NCBI GenBank assembly: GCA_907165275.2
Contig: OU015658.1
Coordinates: 2,492,501-2,556,500 of the forward strand
DNA length: 64,000 nucleotides
From: Zygaena filipendulae
Taxonomy: Eukaryota > Arthropoda > Insecta > Lepidoptera > Zygaenidae
Reading direction: 5' to 3'
Shown here: positions 21,166 to 31,660 of the stretch, in pieces
Layout of the letters: each line of letters starts with the position of its first letter
Position numbering within the stretch: the first letter of the stretch is position 1
The notes under the pieces: generated by a model
The model's database searches: none
What the model was told of the DNA's origin: nothing
Seen by the model: only the letters and a program-made list of their open reading frames with translations
Translations under genes and position numbers: made by a program

Positions 21166-21285
21166 CTAGCTGTGTCCGCGGTGTTACCCGCGTTAATTTG
21201 GAGGTTCCCGCGGGAATTCCGGGATAAAAAGTACCCTATGTCCTTTTCTGTACCCCTGACAACGTGTAGGTGTGCAAAATTTCAA
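21166..21285 (-). mobile_element. Helitron-like 3' half
   Basis: ctagctgtgtccgcggtgtt ... ccctgacaacgtgtaggtgt-gcaaaatttcaac. It has GGTG at the point where the copy at 60490 has CCTA. Confidence 0.62.
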
Positions 21286-21329
21286 CATAATTATAATTTT
21301 AGAGAATAATATTATAAAACAAAATCCTC

Positions 21330-21470
21330 CGGCACTTCTGTTTTTCTGTCAGTCTGTTCGCGATTAACTCTAAAACAACTCAATTGATTTTCCATGTGGT
21401 TTTAAGTAATTCATAAGGAAGGTTTAGGTATATTAATTTGTCAAGGTTTTGTGTAGGTAAGTTGGTTGAA
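21330..21470 (+). mobile_element. Helitron-like 5' fragment
   Basis: cacttctgtttttctgtcag-tctgttcgcgatt ... ttccatgtggttttaag ... aggaaggttta: middle of a Helitron-like element without its 3' end. Confidence 0.45.
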
Positions 21471-21471
21471 A

Positions 21472-21646
21472 TCTTTACTAATATTATAAATGCGAAAGTG
21501 AGTTTGTTTGTTTGACAAACAGCATGCACGTTTTTAGGGACATAGAATAGGGCACAGAGAAGGACATAGGGCATAGGGTACTTTCATCCCGGAATTCCCG
21601 CGGGAACCCCCAAATTAACGCGGGTAACACCGCGGGGAACACCTAG
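21472..21646 (+). mobile_element. Helitron-like element
   Basis: Starts tctttactaatattataaat and ends ggggaacacCTAG at 21643-21646. Confidence 0.75.
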
Positions 21647-21685
21647 TATAACGATAATTGCTGGGAGTGTCAGAAAAATTATAAG

Positions 21686-21790
21686 TTGTTACGCTTTCAA
21701 GTCTCAAATACTCAACCGATCATCATGAAATTATGGATACACTTTGTCAGGGCTGCAGAGAAGAACATAGGCTAGTTTTATCCCGGAATT
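21686..21790 (+). mobile_element. Helitron-like fragment lacking its 3' end
   Basis: ttgttacgctttcaagtctc ... accgatcatcatgaaatt ... atcccggaatt, then unrelated sequence. Confidence 0.5.
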
Positions 21791-21956
21791 ACCTACTTAC
21801 ATCTATATTTTCTTGTCATTTCTTTGAAAATTTACTAGCTTTTTTCAAATGGTTTTACTTACCAAAAACAGGTATGAAAGTACCCTAGAACGAAAATTCA
21901 AGCGCGTCGAATCGAGAACCCATTCTTTCCAAATTTGATTAAAAAAAAAAGTTTTG

Positions 21957-22195
21957 AAAAAACTCAATACTCAATACTCAATACTCAAATCATTTATTCA
22001 AATTAGGCCCATAATGTGGCTCTTTTTGACGTCAATAAAATTACAGTTTACAGTAGACAGCACCCATAAAATATCCACCCTTCACAGCTTCCTAGTGCTA
22101 TGGCTGAAGAGAAGAAGCTGCGCAACAAACTCTACAGCAGCACGCTGTCAGTTTAAAATTATAATATATATTTTATAATATTAGTGGTAACCCAA
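21957..22195 (-). mobile_element. Non-LTR retroelement 3' remnant with ACTCAAT tail
   Basis: A short tandem (ctcaata)n is followed by caaatcatttattcaaatta-ggcccataatgtggc, a lepidopteran LINE-like 3' end seen in reverse. Similar remnants are at 45325 and 55085. Confidence 0.5.
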
Positions 22196-22439
22196 CTTTA
22201 ATTATGTGAGAATAATGAGCCGTAACCAGCAATAAACTATATGCGGCAGGTACAGCTGACTATAGAGACATTAGGATTAAGCATCTATACCTAATAGTAG
22301 ACCAGACATGACCAGTACCAACTGACGATGACATAAGATTCATCATCAAATCTGAGAGTCAACCTACCGCAATTTATGCGCCTTTGGTTCCTTATGCATC
22401 ACACACCCCCGATCCTACATATTTACTCTTCTGACCCGC

Positions 22440-22640
22440 GTTCCGTATAAATCGATGTACTTCGACGCTCGAGGGGGCCGTGCCGCCCCCGTGCACCCCC
22501 GCGGCCACCCGCGGCCCCCGGCGCGCGTGCGTAATAAAAATGGCGACCGTTAAAAAAGCTGGTAATAAGAGAAAGAAAAGGCGAGGGTGGGCTTACAACG
22601 GTCCCGCTTTGCGCCTGCAAGAAGTGCTCCCATTATAGTC
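22440..22640. promoter_or_regulatory. CpG-rich patch with a short frame starting ATGGCGACC
   Basis: About 120 bp (22465-22535) is almost pure G+C with many CpG, in sharp contrast to both sides. Directly after it a 32-codon frame (22540-22638, +) starts in aaaaATGGCG and is rich in Lys and Arg (KKAGNKRKKRRG). I do not recognise the peptide. It may be a promoter with a first exon, or an upstream frame; a 65-codon frame on the other strand is equally unrecognised. Confidence 0.35.
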
Positions 22641-23123
22641 CTGCAGCAAGGTATTCAATTAGGTATATTTGCCAATAATTTATAAGGTATAAAGTTTTAT
22701 TGACTAGCCACAACTATTTTTAAAAATAGCTTTTGACTCTACAGTCTGCTCGCTTGGTTTTTGAAAGAGCGATGGCAACACTCACTAGGTATACATTAAA
22801 AATGTCAAAGTCCTCTGTCATTGAACCAATTGGAATAAAAGAAAGTCTAGATTTTTATTAAGTATATATTTATTTACTTAATAAAAATCTACTCTAACAA
22901 GAAACATACGACTATACTAATACACAAAAATAAAGACAATTTAACTAAATAAGTATATGTAGGTACCAGTAAAGGTTCCACAAATAAATACTTCCTTTAT
23001 AGAGTTACCTACAAAGCTAAGCACCATTGATATTAAAAATAAAATAATAAAATTCCATTTACTTAGACTAAGTATATGTATATACACTAACAGATAAAAT
23101 ATGAGTTAAAATACAATCAAGAC

Positions 23124-23447
23124 AATAGGCTATTTGACTATTTTTTTTAGTCCGTCTTGTAGATTAATAAAAAATATTGGACACGTATTTTTTCTTTTTT
23201 TACGCAATCAAAAAATAACAGAGATACATTGAGTTGAAATTTCGCGTGACGTCACTAACTAGTGCAGTTTGTATGGCGGCTTGTAGCGGTAAGTGACGTC
23301 ACGAGCCCCCGCCCTAAACTTTAATGCGCTTTATATCAGTGTATTTTCATTTATTTGAAAAATAAATAAATACGTGTCTAAAGATTTTTAATTTTGTAAA
23401 AGACGGACTAATTAAAATTTTGATTTTCAAAAGTTGTCAACATCCCT
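23124..23447 (-). mobile_element. Palindromic CRE-bearing MITE, copy 7
   Basis: Starts aataggctatttgacta and ends ttgtcaacatccct. Two exact TGACGTCA sites in the centre. Confidence 0.85.
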
Positions 23448-23790
23448 AATTGGAAATTCAAAAATTCAGGCAGACAGACCAAAATTTCTAAATTCTAAAC
23501 ATTGGTTTAGATCGATTAGGAGTGATATCATTTTTAAAATAGGAATGTATGTTCAATTTTCACACGACCCCAAAACCATTTTAATCACGGACCGAACAAT
23601 TTTAATAGGATTCTAATGAAAATTAACGAAGAAATTATGTGCATAATATGATTCTGAATAGGTTTTTGAAACAATTAATCTAATTAACGACATTCATGAG
23701 ACAAAATTTATTCTGAAATTAACTATAAGCATGGAGGCATACTTAAAATATTTCGATAGCAAAAAACGATCCTGGTTGAAACATTGCTTA

Positions 23791-23920
23791 GATACTATTA
23801 ATGTGAGTTTATTTGCTTGATTGTTAGGCTTAACTACCTAACTGATAATCGTGATTTTTTGTAGAGGTTTTCTGGGATAGGGTACTTTTTAACCCGGAGT
23901 TCCCGTGAAACAGCCAGTAT
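23791..23920 (+). mobile_element. Helitron-like element, degenerate
   Basis: atactattaatgtgagttta ... gggatagggtactttttaac-ccggagttcccgtg ... cagccagtat; strongly eroded. Confidence 0.45.
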
Positions 23921-24059
23921 TGTTATATTTCAATACTTTCGAAATCGTGTTCTTATGCAATCTATTGGGTCTTTTTAAAAAAAAATGCCTTTTCTTTCTT
24001 ATTTCTTCTTTTAAAAAAATATTCTATTAAAATGAACACCAGCTCCTGTACTACAATGC

Positions 24060-24180
24060 GGGCTGTTAGGGGTGTGACGGCCTCTCGAGCGCCGCCCCCC
24101 GGGCGCGGGGTGGGGCGCTGCGCACCCCTACACGTGACTTGCTTCGACTTGTGCCGCGTTCAAACGGTTTAGAGGGTTGC
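24060..24180. promoter_or_regulatory. CpG-rich patch
   Basis: ggcctctcgagcgccgcccc-ccgggcgcggggtgg and gcgctgcgcacccctacacg form a compact CpG-rich block of about 90 bp in AT-rich DNA. No frame or splice site I trust. Promoter or enhancer is a guess. Confidence 0.25.
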
Positions 24181-24534
24181 TACTCGCCATGGATGAGTTT
24201 AGAGACAAGTATTCAGAGTTCTATGATACAAATTTGTTTATCACAGAGTCCAGCCAAGTTGACAATCCTTAATAGTCATCGATAAATATTTAAAATTAAG
24301 AAAAACTTCTGTTATTTATAATAGTGAAACATTGTGAATTGCTAACGCAGACTTCTGGAACACAGGTTTATCCCAGATCAGAGGCCAGCTGCACAGCAGC
24401 TCTTTTATATTAGAGTTTATTCAATAAAATCATTTAATTTCAATAATTAAAGATTATCAACTTGCTTAACTTCATTTCTATCCCATCGCTGCAATGTTCG
24501 TATATCCATTGTTTATTGTATGGTACCTACCTAT

Positions 24535-24769
24535 GGACATAGATAAGCAATAGAGTGTTAACCCACACTGGAGAAATTTTGAGTAAATCGTTTTTAAAAT
24601 TATAGCGCCATTTTCTGTTAATATTTTTTATGTTCAATATTTATTTACAAACTTAAAAAATGTAATAAGGTAAACACATAATTAAAAAAACGTTTCCTAA
24701 CTGTCAATAAATCGTTCTGAATAGATGACTTAATTTTGTGAGTTAACATGTTATTGCTTATCTGCGTCC
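24535..24769 (+). mobile_element. 235-bp MITE family, copy 2, with 4-bp target duplication
   Basis: Starts ggacatagataagcaata and ends attgcttatctgcgtcc, which are inverted repeats. Flanked by CTAT at 24531-24534 and 24770-24773. Non-coding. Superfamily not assigned. Confidence 0.85.
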
Positions 24770-24919
24770 CTATAGGTTTGGCGAACATTGAAATTAAGTA
24801 ATAATGTAAAATTGGTTTATTAATTAAATAAAATACCAATATAAATTTAATCTGTTGGTGATGAAATTAAATGTACCTATTCTTAAATTATGATAGTTTC
24901 TATATAACTTTTTTTATTA

Positions 24920-25085
24920 CTAGCTGTTCTTCGTTGGGCTGCTCCAAGCTGGAGTTTGGAATTTCCTCAGGAATTCTAGAATAAAACGTATCGTACGTAT
25001 TATTTCAGAACATATTATTCTATCTACTTAAAATTCCATCCCAAACCGTTTAGCTATTTTAGCGGTAACTCACACAGAGGCGACA
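24920..25085 (-). mobile_element. Helitron-like element, diverged
   Basis: ctagctgttcttcgttgggc ... ggaatttcctcaggaattct ... cgtttagctattttagcggt. An old copy. Confidence 0.5.
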
Positions 25086-25415
25086 AGTTTTTGCATTTTT
25101 AAAAATAAATACTAATTATTTAAATATTATGAATGAAACTGTTTAGGTGCCTTATAAGTTAGAGAAACTTTTGGAGAGAGAGTATATCAAATTACTAAGT
25201 ATTTATTTTCAGTTTATAATAAAGGGCGAGTGTCTTGGGTAAGCATGCTTGCTCATCTAAATATACACGAATTGCGAGACCTAGTAGAGCTAGATGGATG
25301 AAGAAAATAATAGATGTGAAACCAAACTGATTAAAATATTTTATTGCGTTATCCGAAGTTTCATATGATATGATAAGTATATAATAACTTTTAATTAAAT
25401 TTGTTAATTGGTAAA

Positions 25416-25634
25416 TCCTACTAATATTCTAAATGTGAAAGTGTGGATGTTTGGATGTTTAGATGTTTGGATGTTATTTACTCAATCACGCATGCAAAAA
25501 CGGCTGAACGGATTTAGATGAAATTTGGCACGCACGTTGTCAGGGGTACAAAGAAGGACATAGGGTACTTTTTATCCCGGAATTCCCGCGGGAACTACGA
25601 AATTACCGCGGCTGAAACCGCGGGACACAGCTAG
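25416..25634 (+). mobile_element. Helitron-like element with ggatgttt minisatellite
   Basis: Starts TCCTACTAATATTCTAAATG after A and ends gacacagCTAG before T, the A^T insertion habit of Helitrons. The 3' hairpin is ccgcggctgaaaccgcgg. It carries four ggatgttt-type units where other copies have one or two. Confidence 0.85.
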
Positions 25635-26181
25635 TATATATATAAACAAGTAACAATTATAATAGTTTATGACAAATCAATAAGTATTTATAACAATAAA
25701 ATAAGTAGTCATTTTTCTTTTATTAATTTATACATACCTAATTTTTTAATCAAACAAAGACATATTTTTTATATCTAGTATTGTATAAGATAGATGTTTT
25801 TGTTTTATCTCTAGAGATTATTCTGTGTATAAACTACGATTTGGCGATAAGTGCTAGGAGCTCGCTGCGCATTATAATAGTGATAAATACTTTTTTTTCA
25901 TTCTGCTCTGGTGCGTGCGGGATTACTACCCAATAAATTCTTCTTGGCTAAATAATATTATTATTGGGAGCATCCCGCATATTTTCAGATGTAGCGAGAC
26001 GAAGCGAAGTTTGTTTTGTTTTATTTATGTTCTCATATAAGTGAAGTTGCAAAATTTCTTTTGAGAATAAAGGATTCTTAAACCTTATAAACTTGGTAGT
26101 TGGTACAGTGGAAGACATTTTTTTTGTACTTAAGTAGGTATAATATGGCCTTTTTTCGGTGTCTTCGATAGTAATAATTAA

Positions 26182-26462
26182 GAGCCTGTCCAGATGACGC
26201 GTTTTGCGCGCGAGTCGAGAACGCGCGAGTTGAGAGTCCGACGCGTTGCAAGCGTTTTACGCGCGAGAGCATTTTACGCAAGATTCACACGTGAATGCTT
26301 AAAAAATATATGAGCATTCACATGTGAATTCGCGATTCCGTGTGCGAAAGAAATTCGAGCGATTCAAAAATACGGCCCCTGGACGGGATCTATGTGGTTC
26401 TAGTATATCGGGAACACGCGCGATCTCGACTCGCGCGTAAAACGCCCCATCTGGACAGGCTC
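26182..26462. mobile_element. CpG-rich 281-bp MITE flanked by TTAA
   Basis: Ends gagcctgtccagatg and catctggacaggctc are inverted repeats continuing into gcgttttgcgcgcgagtcga. TTAA is present on both sides (26178-26181 and 26463-26466), the target signature of piggyBac-type elements. A second smaller inverted repeat (attcacacgtgaatgctt / gcattcacatgtgaat) lies inside. No protein encoded. Confidence 0.85.
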
Positions 26463-26689
26463 TTAATCTATCTAGCTAGATAGCTTTAAAACAGGTGCCT
26501 AGGCAAGCTTTGCGAATCACTATGAAACACGTTTTTAATTTATTTATATTACACATAGGAGATAAAAATAAATGAATAAGATATTATTCAAAGACAATAC
26601 AGAAGTCATCCAATTAAAACAGCATACAACACACGATGTTGTATAAAATTCACATAGGGTGCTAACTGGGAGCGAGAGTGAACTTGTGC

Positions 26690-26830
26690 ACTTTTTCGTG
26701 CAGCGACGCGCTAGGGGTTGAAATGCATAAACAGCGGGCGGGCGGGGGTGGCGGGGGTGGCGAGATCGCAAAAATGGGGTGCTAAGAGCCGCGGCGGCCA
26801 TCTTGGGGCCGCGTCACCCCCGCGACATGC
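26690..26830. promoter_or_regulatory. CpG island with YY1/TISU-like site and G-quadruplex motif
   Basis: Read on the - strand, CAAGATGGCCGCCGCGG at 26789-26805 resembles the YY1 / short-5'UTR initiator consensus and places an ATG in an 85-codon frame (26544-26801) that starts MAAAALSTPF. Beyond that start the frame looks random and I trust no donor. The + strand has four G runs at 26735-26757. Possible promoter of a - strand transcript. Confidence 0.35.
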
Positions 26831-27079
26831 GATTCTTGTTTGACGAGAATGATTGCCGAGCGGCCTGTGAAATTATTGCAACTTTCGTGTCGTAATTATT
26901 ATTACGATTATTTTAATTTATTTTTTTAATTTTAATATTGCTAATTGAATATTACTTGATAAACGATTAAAGAAAAAGCTTGTCTTTTTTCTATATGTTT
27001 GTATAAGTAATATTAAAGCTACACGAGGGATTTTTATTCTTAGTTGAGGCAATCTTACGGCCGCACTCAGAGTCGACAG

Positions 27080-27236
27080 TATAGATTTTTAAAACAAAAC
27101 TGCCGCAATCAGACAAGTTTAATAAATTAATGTTAATTGGCATTTAACTAATTAAGTTACATCTCACTAAATGCCAATTGACATTAATTTACTGAACGTC
27201 TCTGATTACGGCAGTTTTATTTAAAAAAAATCTATA
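27080..27236. mobile_element. Foldback MITE with long imperfect inverted repeat
   Basis: Left arm tatagatttttaaaac-aaactgccg... and right arm ...cggcagttttattt-aaatctata pair over about 70 bp, including ttaatgttaattggcattta against taaatgccaattgacattaa. Immediately before it is cggccgcactcagagtcg, the unit that is tandemly repeated at 61015. Confidence 0.75.
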
Positions 27237-27339
27237 ATGCGGTTTATTATCATTCAGGGTTGTCCTAAATAAATTATGAAACTTATGAAAAAAAAGCGTT
27301 AAAACATATTAAGATAAATAGATATTTTTTGATATGCAT

Positions 27340-27523
27340 ATTATGTCACCGTAAAATGGTGAAAACCGTTAGATTGTAAACGACCAGAGTGGTCTGTCTG
27401 GTACCGACTTGTCACGGGCGAGCACCCACCACCACGCATTTTCATTTCTCAGAATTTCACAGTAGATATTACCCACCGTTATTTTACAAACTAACAGTTT
27501 TCACAATTTCACGGTAGCATAAT
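27340..27523. mobile_element. MITE with terminal inverted repeats
   Basis: Left attatgtcaccgtaaaat.. and right ..atttcacggtagcataat are inverted repeats of about 40 bp, including gtgaaaac-gttag. About 100 bp of unrelated sequence lies between. No coding frame. Confidence 0.65.
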
Positions 27524-28131
27524 TATTACCTATATATAGGTAAACTTGGTGCATAAACATTGGAGGTTTGCGGTAGAAGGAGAGCTATATCGTATTATTT
27601 TAGCAGTTTAATTTACATATTTTCTTTTCTATATACCTAAGTATTTTACACAAATCTTTACGCATACAAACAAATATATATGTATTATACCTATCTACTA
27701 AAAAGTTTGGTTAACTACACGGCACGTGCCGACAATGGGCCGTAGCAATCAATAGCGAACCTATTATATACCAATAATACAAGTACAAATGAGAAATCAA
27801 AAAGTGGGGTGACGGATTGATAGCGTATAAAAAACGGTGAGGGTGGGACCCTACCCTAAAGTTTTTTTCCCAAGTTTTTTTTTTCTCTCGTCGAGGGACG
27901 AATTATCTGACGGAGTGTATGGACGTCTTTATATAAGTTTATTTATTGTGCCCACTCGTAGGGCACTGAGGGTTTTTGTAGTTTGAGAGGGTGATTCCAG
28001 CCCTCACTTTTTTTGTAATACTTACCTACCTATAATATGTGTTATTTGAAAAAGTAAATGGAGTCCACGGGTGGTATTTGTATATTAAGATGAAATATCT
28101 ATATCCTACATAAAATAAATAGGTATGTGTT

Positions 28132-28149
28132 TGTGTGTGTGTGTGTGTA
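28132..28149 (+). repeat. (TG)n microsatellite
   Basis: Nine TG units between tatgtgt and atttgttac. Confidence 0.9.
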
Positions 28150-28230
28150 TTTGTTACTCCTTAACGCTGAAACGACAAAAAAATGGCACACAAGTAGAAT
28201 ATTACGTTTTAGATTAACATCTGTCTACCC

Positions 28231-28312
28231 AATGGTTAACTGGTAGAGAATGCCGCAAGGCATTAAGTTCGCCATTTATACACACTGTGCAATAAAGAAT
28301 AAATAAATAGGC
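28231..28312 (+). mobile_element. Retroelement 3' end with gtgcaataaag tail
   Basis: ggtagagaatgccgcaaggc-attaagttcgcc and tgtgcaataaagaataaata. I recognise this 3' tail from lepidopteran non-LTR elements; a degenerate relative is at 60385. Confidence 0.55.
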
Positions 28313-28319
28313 AGGATAG

Positions 28320-28365
28320 TTCTATGTTGGGGTTCCCGAGGGAATTCCGAGGGAACAGTAAACTT
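28320..28365 (+). mobile_element. Helitron-like fragment
   Basis: gttggggttcccgagggaat-tccgagggaacagtaa, matching part of the 5480 subtype. Confidence 0.4.
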
Positions 28366-28554
28366 TAAGTAAGTATCAGATCATGAATATATGGTAAAAC
28401 AGTGTCACTAGGTACTCTATATAACTTCTTAGGCATAATATTTGTAATAATCCTATTAGGTATATACATATAGATCCAAATTGGGTCCCCATTTTTTATT
28501 CAACCAACTTTCAAAAAAGAAGTAGGTAAGAGGTATGAATAACATTAATATATC

Positions 28555-28650
28555 TAATGTTTCACCTGCGATAATTTCCGAGTTCCCGCGGGAATTCCAC
28601 GATAAATTATATCTACGCATAAACCTTCCTCTTAATATTATGTAAGGATG
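28555..28650 (-). mobile_element. Helitron-like fragment
   Basis: aatgtttcacctgcgataat-ttccgagttcccgcgggaatt followed by cgcataaaccttcctcttaa; the terminus is missing. Confidence 0.55.
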
Positions 28651-28731
28651 AAGGCGACTGCTATAGAGTTGCCAAAAAAATGAAAAAATGTAAAAAAAAA
28701 ACACCACCATTGTTAAAGTATTTATGACAGT

Positions 28732-28885
28732 AAAATTTTCGTATTGAAATCTACTATGGAAGCATTTTAGAGCCCGTCTTTACTAACACTATTGAGAATT
28801 TTGCTATGGCAATGCCTGTCAATTCCATAGTGCATTAAAGACGGGCTCTAAAATGCGTCCATAGTTCAATGCGAAAATTTCACCG
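28732..28885. mobile_element. Foldback element with ~50-bp arms
   Basis: Left ctatggaagcattttagagc-ccgtcttta pairs with right taaagacgggctctaaaatg-cgtccatag. The outer parts (aaaattttcg / cgaaaattt) also pair. Non-coding; a transcript would fold into one long hairpin. Confidence 0.75.
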
Positions 28886-29510
28886 AGTGAAAGTATCAGT
28901 AAAACTCTTTCTATTTGAAAACGCCTGCCGTATTGTTTATAAATTATTATGATGATTAAAAAATACATTTCTGGGGGTTGTGTTGCGTGTTAGAAAATGA
29001 AGCTAATATATTATTTCCGTGATTTACGACACACACAACAGAGGCCTAATTCCAAATGCCTTCTGTGTGCAAAAAAAATAAGGGTATAAAAATATATGCT
29101 TATATCTATTGTAGTGTTTTTGACGTCATGTGTAACCAGCATTTTAAAAACAGCTGCAGTTGTATCTATTTACGTACATTTCGGGATTTTTGCGGTGACT
29201 CTTTGTTATACCGAATAAAATTTTTCTTTGAGTATGGACGTAAACGCCAAATTTACAAATTTTTTTCGGAACAGTTATTCATAGAAATTATTATAAATAT
29301 AATAAAAAAAAAATAATAAAAAAGGCACTTATAATGTTTTCTAAATATTGCAAAGCTAAAATTTCAATTTAATATCAGTACTGTTGGTAGTTTAATAATT
29401 TTTTGACTTCGTTTGTTTTCGTCGCACGCTCGTATGCTGCCATCACTCTCTGGCATGCAGTCATACAAACATAGATACGCTATCAATGTCTTTTTATCGC
29501 TTCACCGATA

Positions 29511-29705
29511 TCGATACCTACCAATATTATAAAGGCGAAAGTAGCTCTGTCTATCTGTTTATTACCTTTTCACGTCTTAACTTCTCAAGCGATCATCGGG
29601 ATGATGCATGCACGTTGTCAGGGATACAGAAAAATAAATAAGGTAGTTAGCATCACAGAATTCCCGCGGGAACTCCGAAAATCACGCGTGTGAAACCGCA
29701 GCTCG
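29511..29705 (+). mobile_element. Helitron-like element
   Basis: Starts tcgatacctaccaatattat and continues to cccgcgggaactccg and gtgtgaaaccgcag. It has CCTA after the initial TA, unlike related starts that read tactaatattat. Confidence 0.65.
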
Positions 29706-31220
29706 GCGGAACAACCGTCCGCGCCAAATGAGTTCGGAATTGTGCTCCTGAGTCGTAGCCTAGCCAGGCCTTGAACTCCATAGCATGTCTATCGAACCAT
29801 CGTTCCACACCTACTTGGGAATAGTGCCGACCAATAATATTCCGCAGACGAGTAATTAATAAGCGTAATTAAAACCGGCCACGCCTACGCATTAATGCTA
29901 ACTGCCGTTTTTATACTTATATATAGTTATATACATATCCACTAATTGATTATGAACATGCAATGTGACGGACATCGTATAGTTAGTTAGGTAGGTACAT
30001 TATCTAAATTGAAAATTTATAGGTAGCTTCCAGAAACCAAAAAATCAAATTGGATGAAACATTTCTGCATCGATCGAAAAACCTTTCATCGCAGTAGGTA
30101 CCTACTCAGCGAAACAGTTTTCGTGACATCTTATTTATCTATTTCATTTTAAAAAGAAATTGATCGGAGAATATTTGGTATCTAAATATAGGATAAGCCT
30201 ATTTTTTTGTGATCAAACTATCACCATTCTGCTGTATTATGACGTAGGCACATTGTCTATTTGGATTGTACCTACTTTAAATAAAAAGTAGATAATAATA
30301 TTAGGTATTAGAATGTTGTCGTGATTATCCGAAATCTAGTACAATATAAAAAAATAATAATATAATATTTTGCAAGCAGTAATATACTGAATAATTTTTT
30401 GCGAACAAAGAAACATAAATGGAAAAGGTACCGAAGCCGTTTTTGAATTTTGTGTTGGCTTGTGTTGTTTGTACGTATTTTAAATTCTACTCAACCTATA
30501 CTGGATGCATTTGAATGACTCTAGACATATAGGTAGGTTTAACCTCATTTAACCATTTATTTATAACTTACTAGCTTACTAACTCATCTTGATGCGCACA
30601 TAAAAAACCGACGTTGCGAAACTGTCCAATATAGCACCGTGTCAGCAAAATCTAGTTTAAAATTTTTTTAACGACACGCAACACACAACCGCTTCCTTTA
30701 ATTCCCGCTAAAAATTCATTTGGATAGTTTTTTAATGAAAAATTTTCAAAATGTTTTTATTCTACAAATACATAATATAGTTAATTTGACAAGACGCATT
30801 AAATACGCAAGGGGAAGTAAGATTAGTCCGTACGTCGCAGTTTCTCACCGTTCGCAATTTGAAATGAAACAAAAAAAGAAAAGAAAGGAGCGAATTTATT
30901 TTTATAAACTAGTTAGGTGTGTTCAAAGACTCCCCTCGTCGGACTAAATGCATGGAGCAATGAAACAACATTGTACGGCACAAGACAGTAGGTAGGTACA
31001 GCGAGTGGAATAACACAAGTGAGCACCACAGTTCAAGTTCACATAACCGGTAGGCCCCGCTATTGCAGACCAGTTTGCAAGGTTATAGGCCTCGAACGGT
31101 CCGGAACAGTCCGGAGCGTAAAGCACGTTTTTCGCTATACCTAGCTACGAACAAGTCTATCTTAAAACGATCGATCGACATCGTTCTAGGTAAGAATTGT
31201 ATAAACTTATATCCCGTTAC
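29706..31220. other. Intergenic, nothing recognised
   Basis: Short frames on both strands (60-75 codons) have no recognisable content. Confidence 0.5.
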
Positions 31221-31552
31221 AATAGGGATGTTGACAACATTGGAAAATCAAAATTCTAATTAGTCCGTAATTTAGAAAATTAAAAATCATTAGACACGTA
31301 TTTTTTTATTTTTCTAATAAATGAAAATACACAGAGGTAAAGCGCATTAAAGTTTAGGGTGGGGGCTCGTGACGTCACTTACCGCTACAAGCCGCCATAC
31401 AAACTGCACTAGTTAGTGACGTCACGCGAAATTACAACTCAACGTACCTATCGCTGTTAGTTTTTGACTATGGAAAAAAAGAAAAAATACGTGTCCAATA
31501 TTTTTTATTAATCTACAAGACGGACTAAAAAAAATTTGTCAAATAGCCTATT
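31221..31552 (+). mobile_element. Palindromic CRE-bearing MITE, copy 8
   Basis: Starts aatagggatgttgacaa and ends tttgtcaaatagcctatt. Two exact TGACGTCA sites. A 4-bp CCTA insertion at about 31447-31450 separates it from copy 7, which reads straight through at this point. Confidence 0.86.
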
Positions 31553-31567
31553 GCGTTGTTTCAATTT

Positions 31568-31660
31568 TAATAAAATCAAATCAAATACATATAGGTACTT
31601 TATTGCACACAGACAGTGCAGTATGAATCAATAAAATTGTTTCCGGTTTACAGTTTTCGG
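31568..31660 (-). mobile_element. Non-LTR retroelement 3' remnant
   Basis: aaatcaaatcaaatacatat-aggtactttattgcacacag, a reverse-oriented retroelement tail with short caaat tandem units. Confidence 0.4.
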
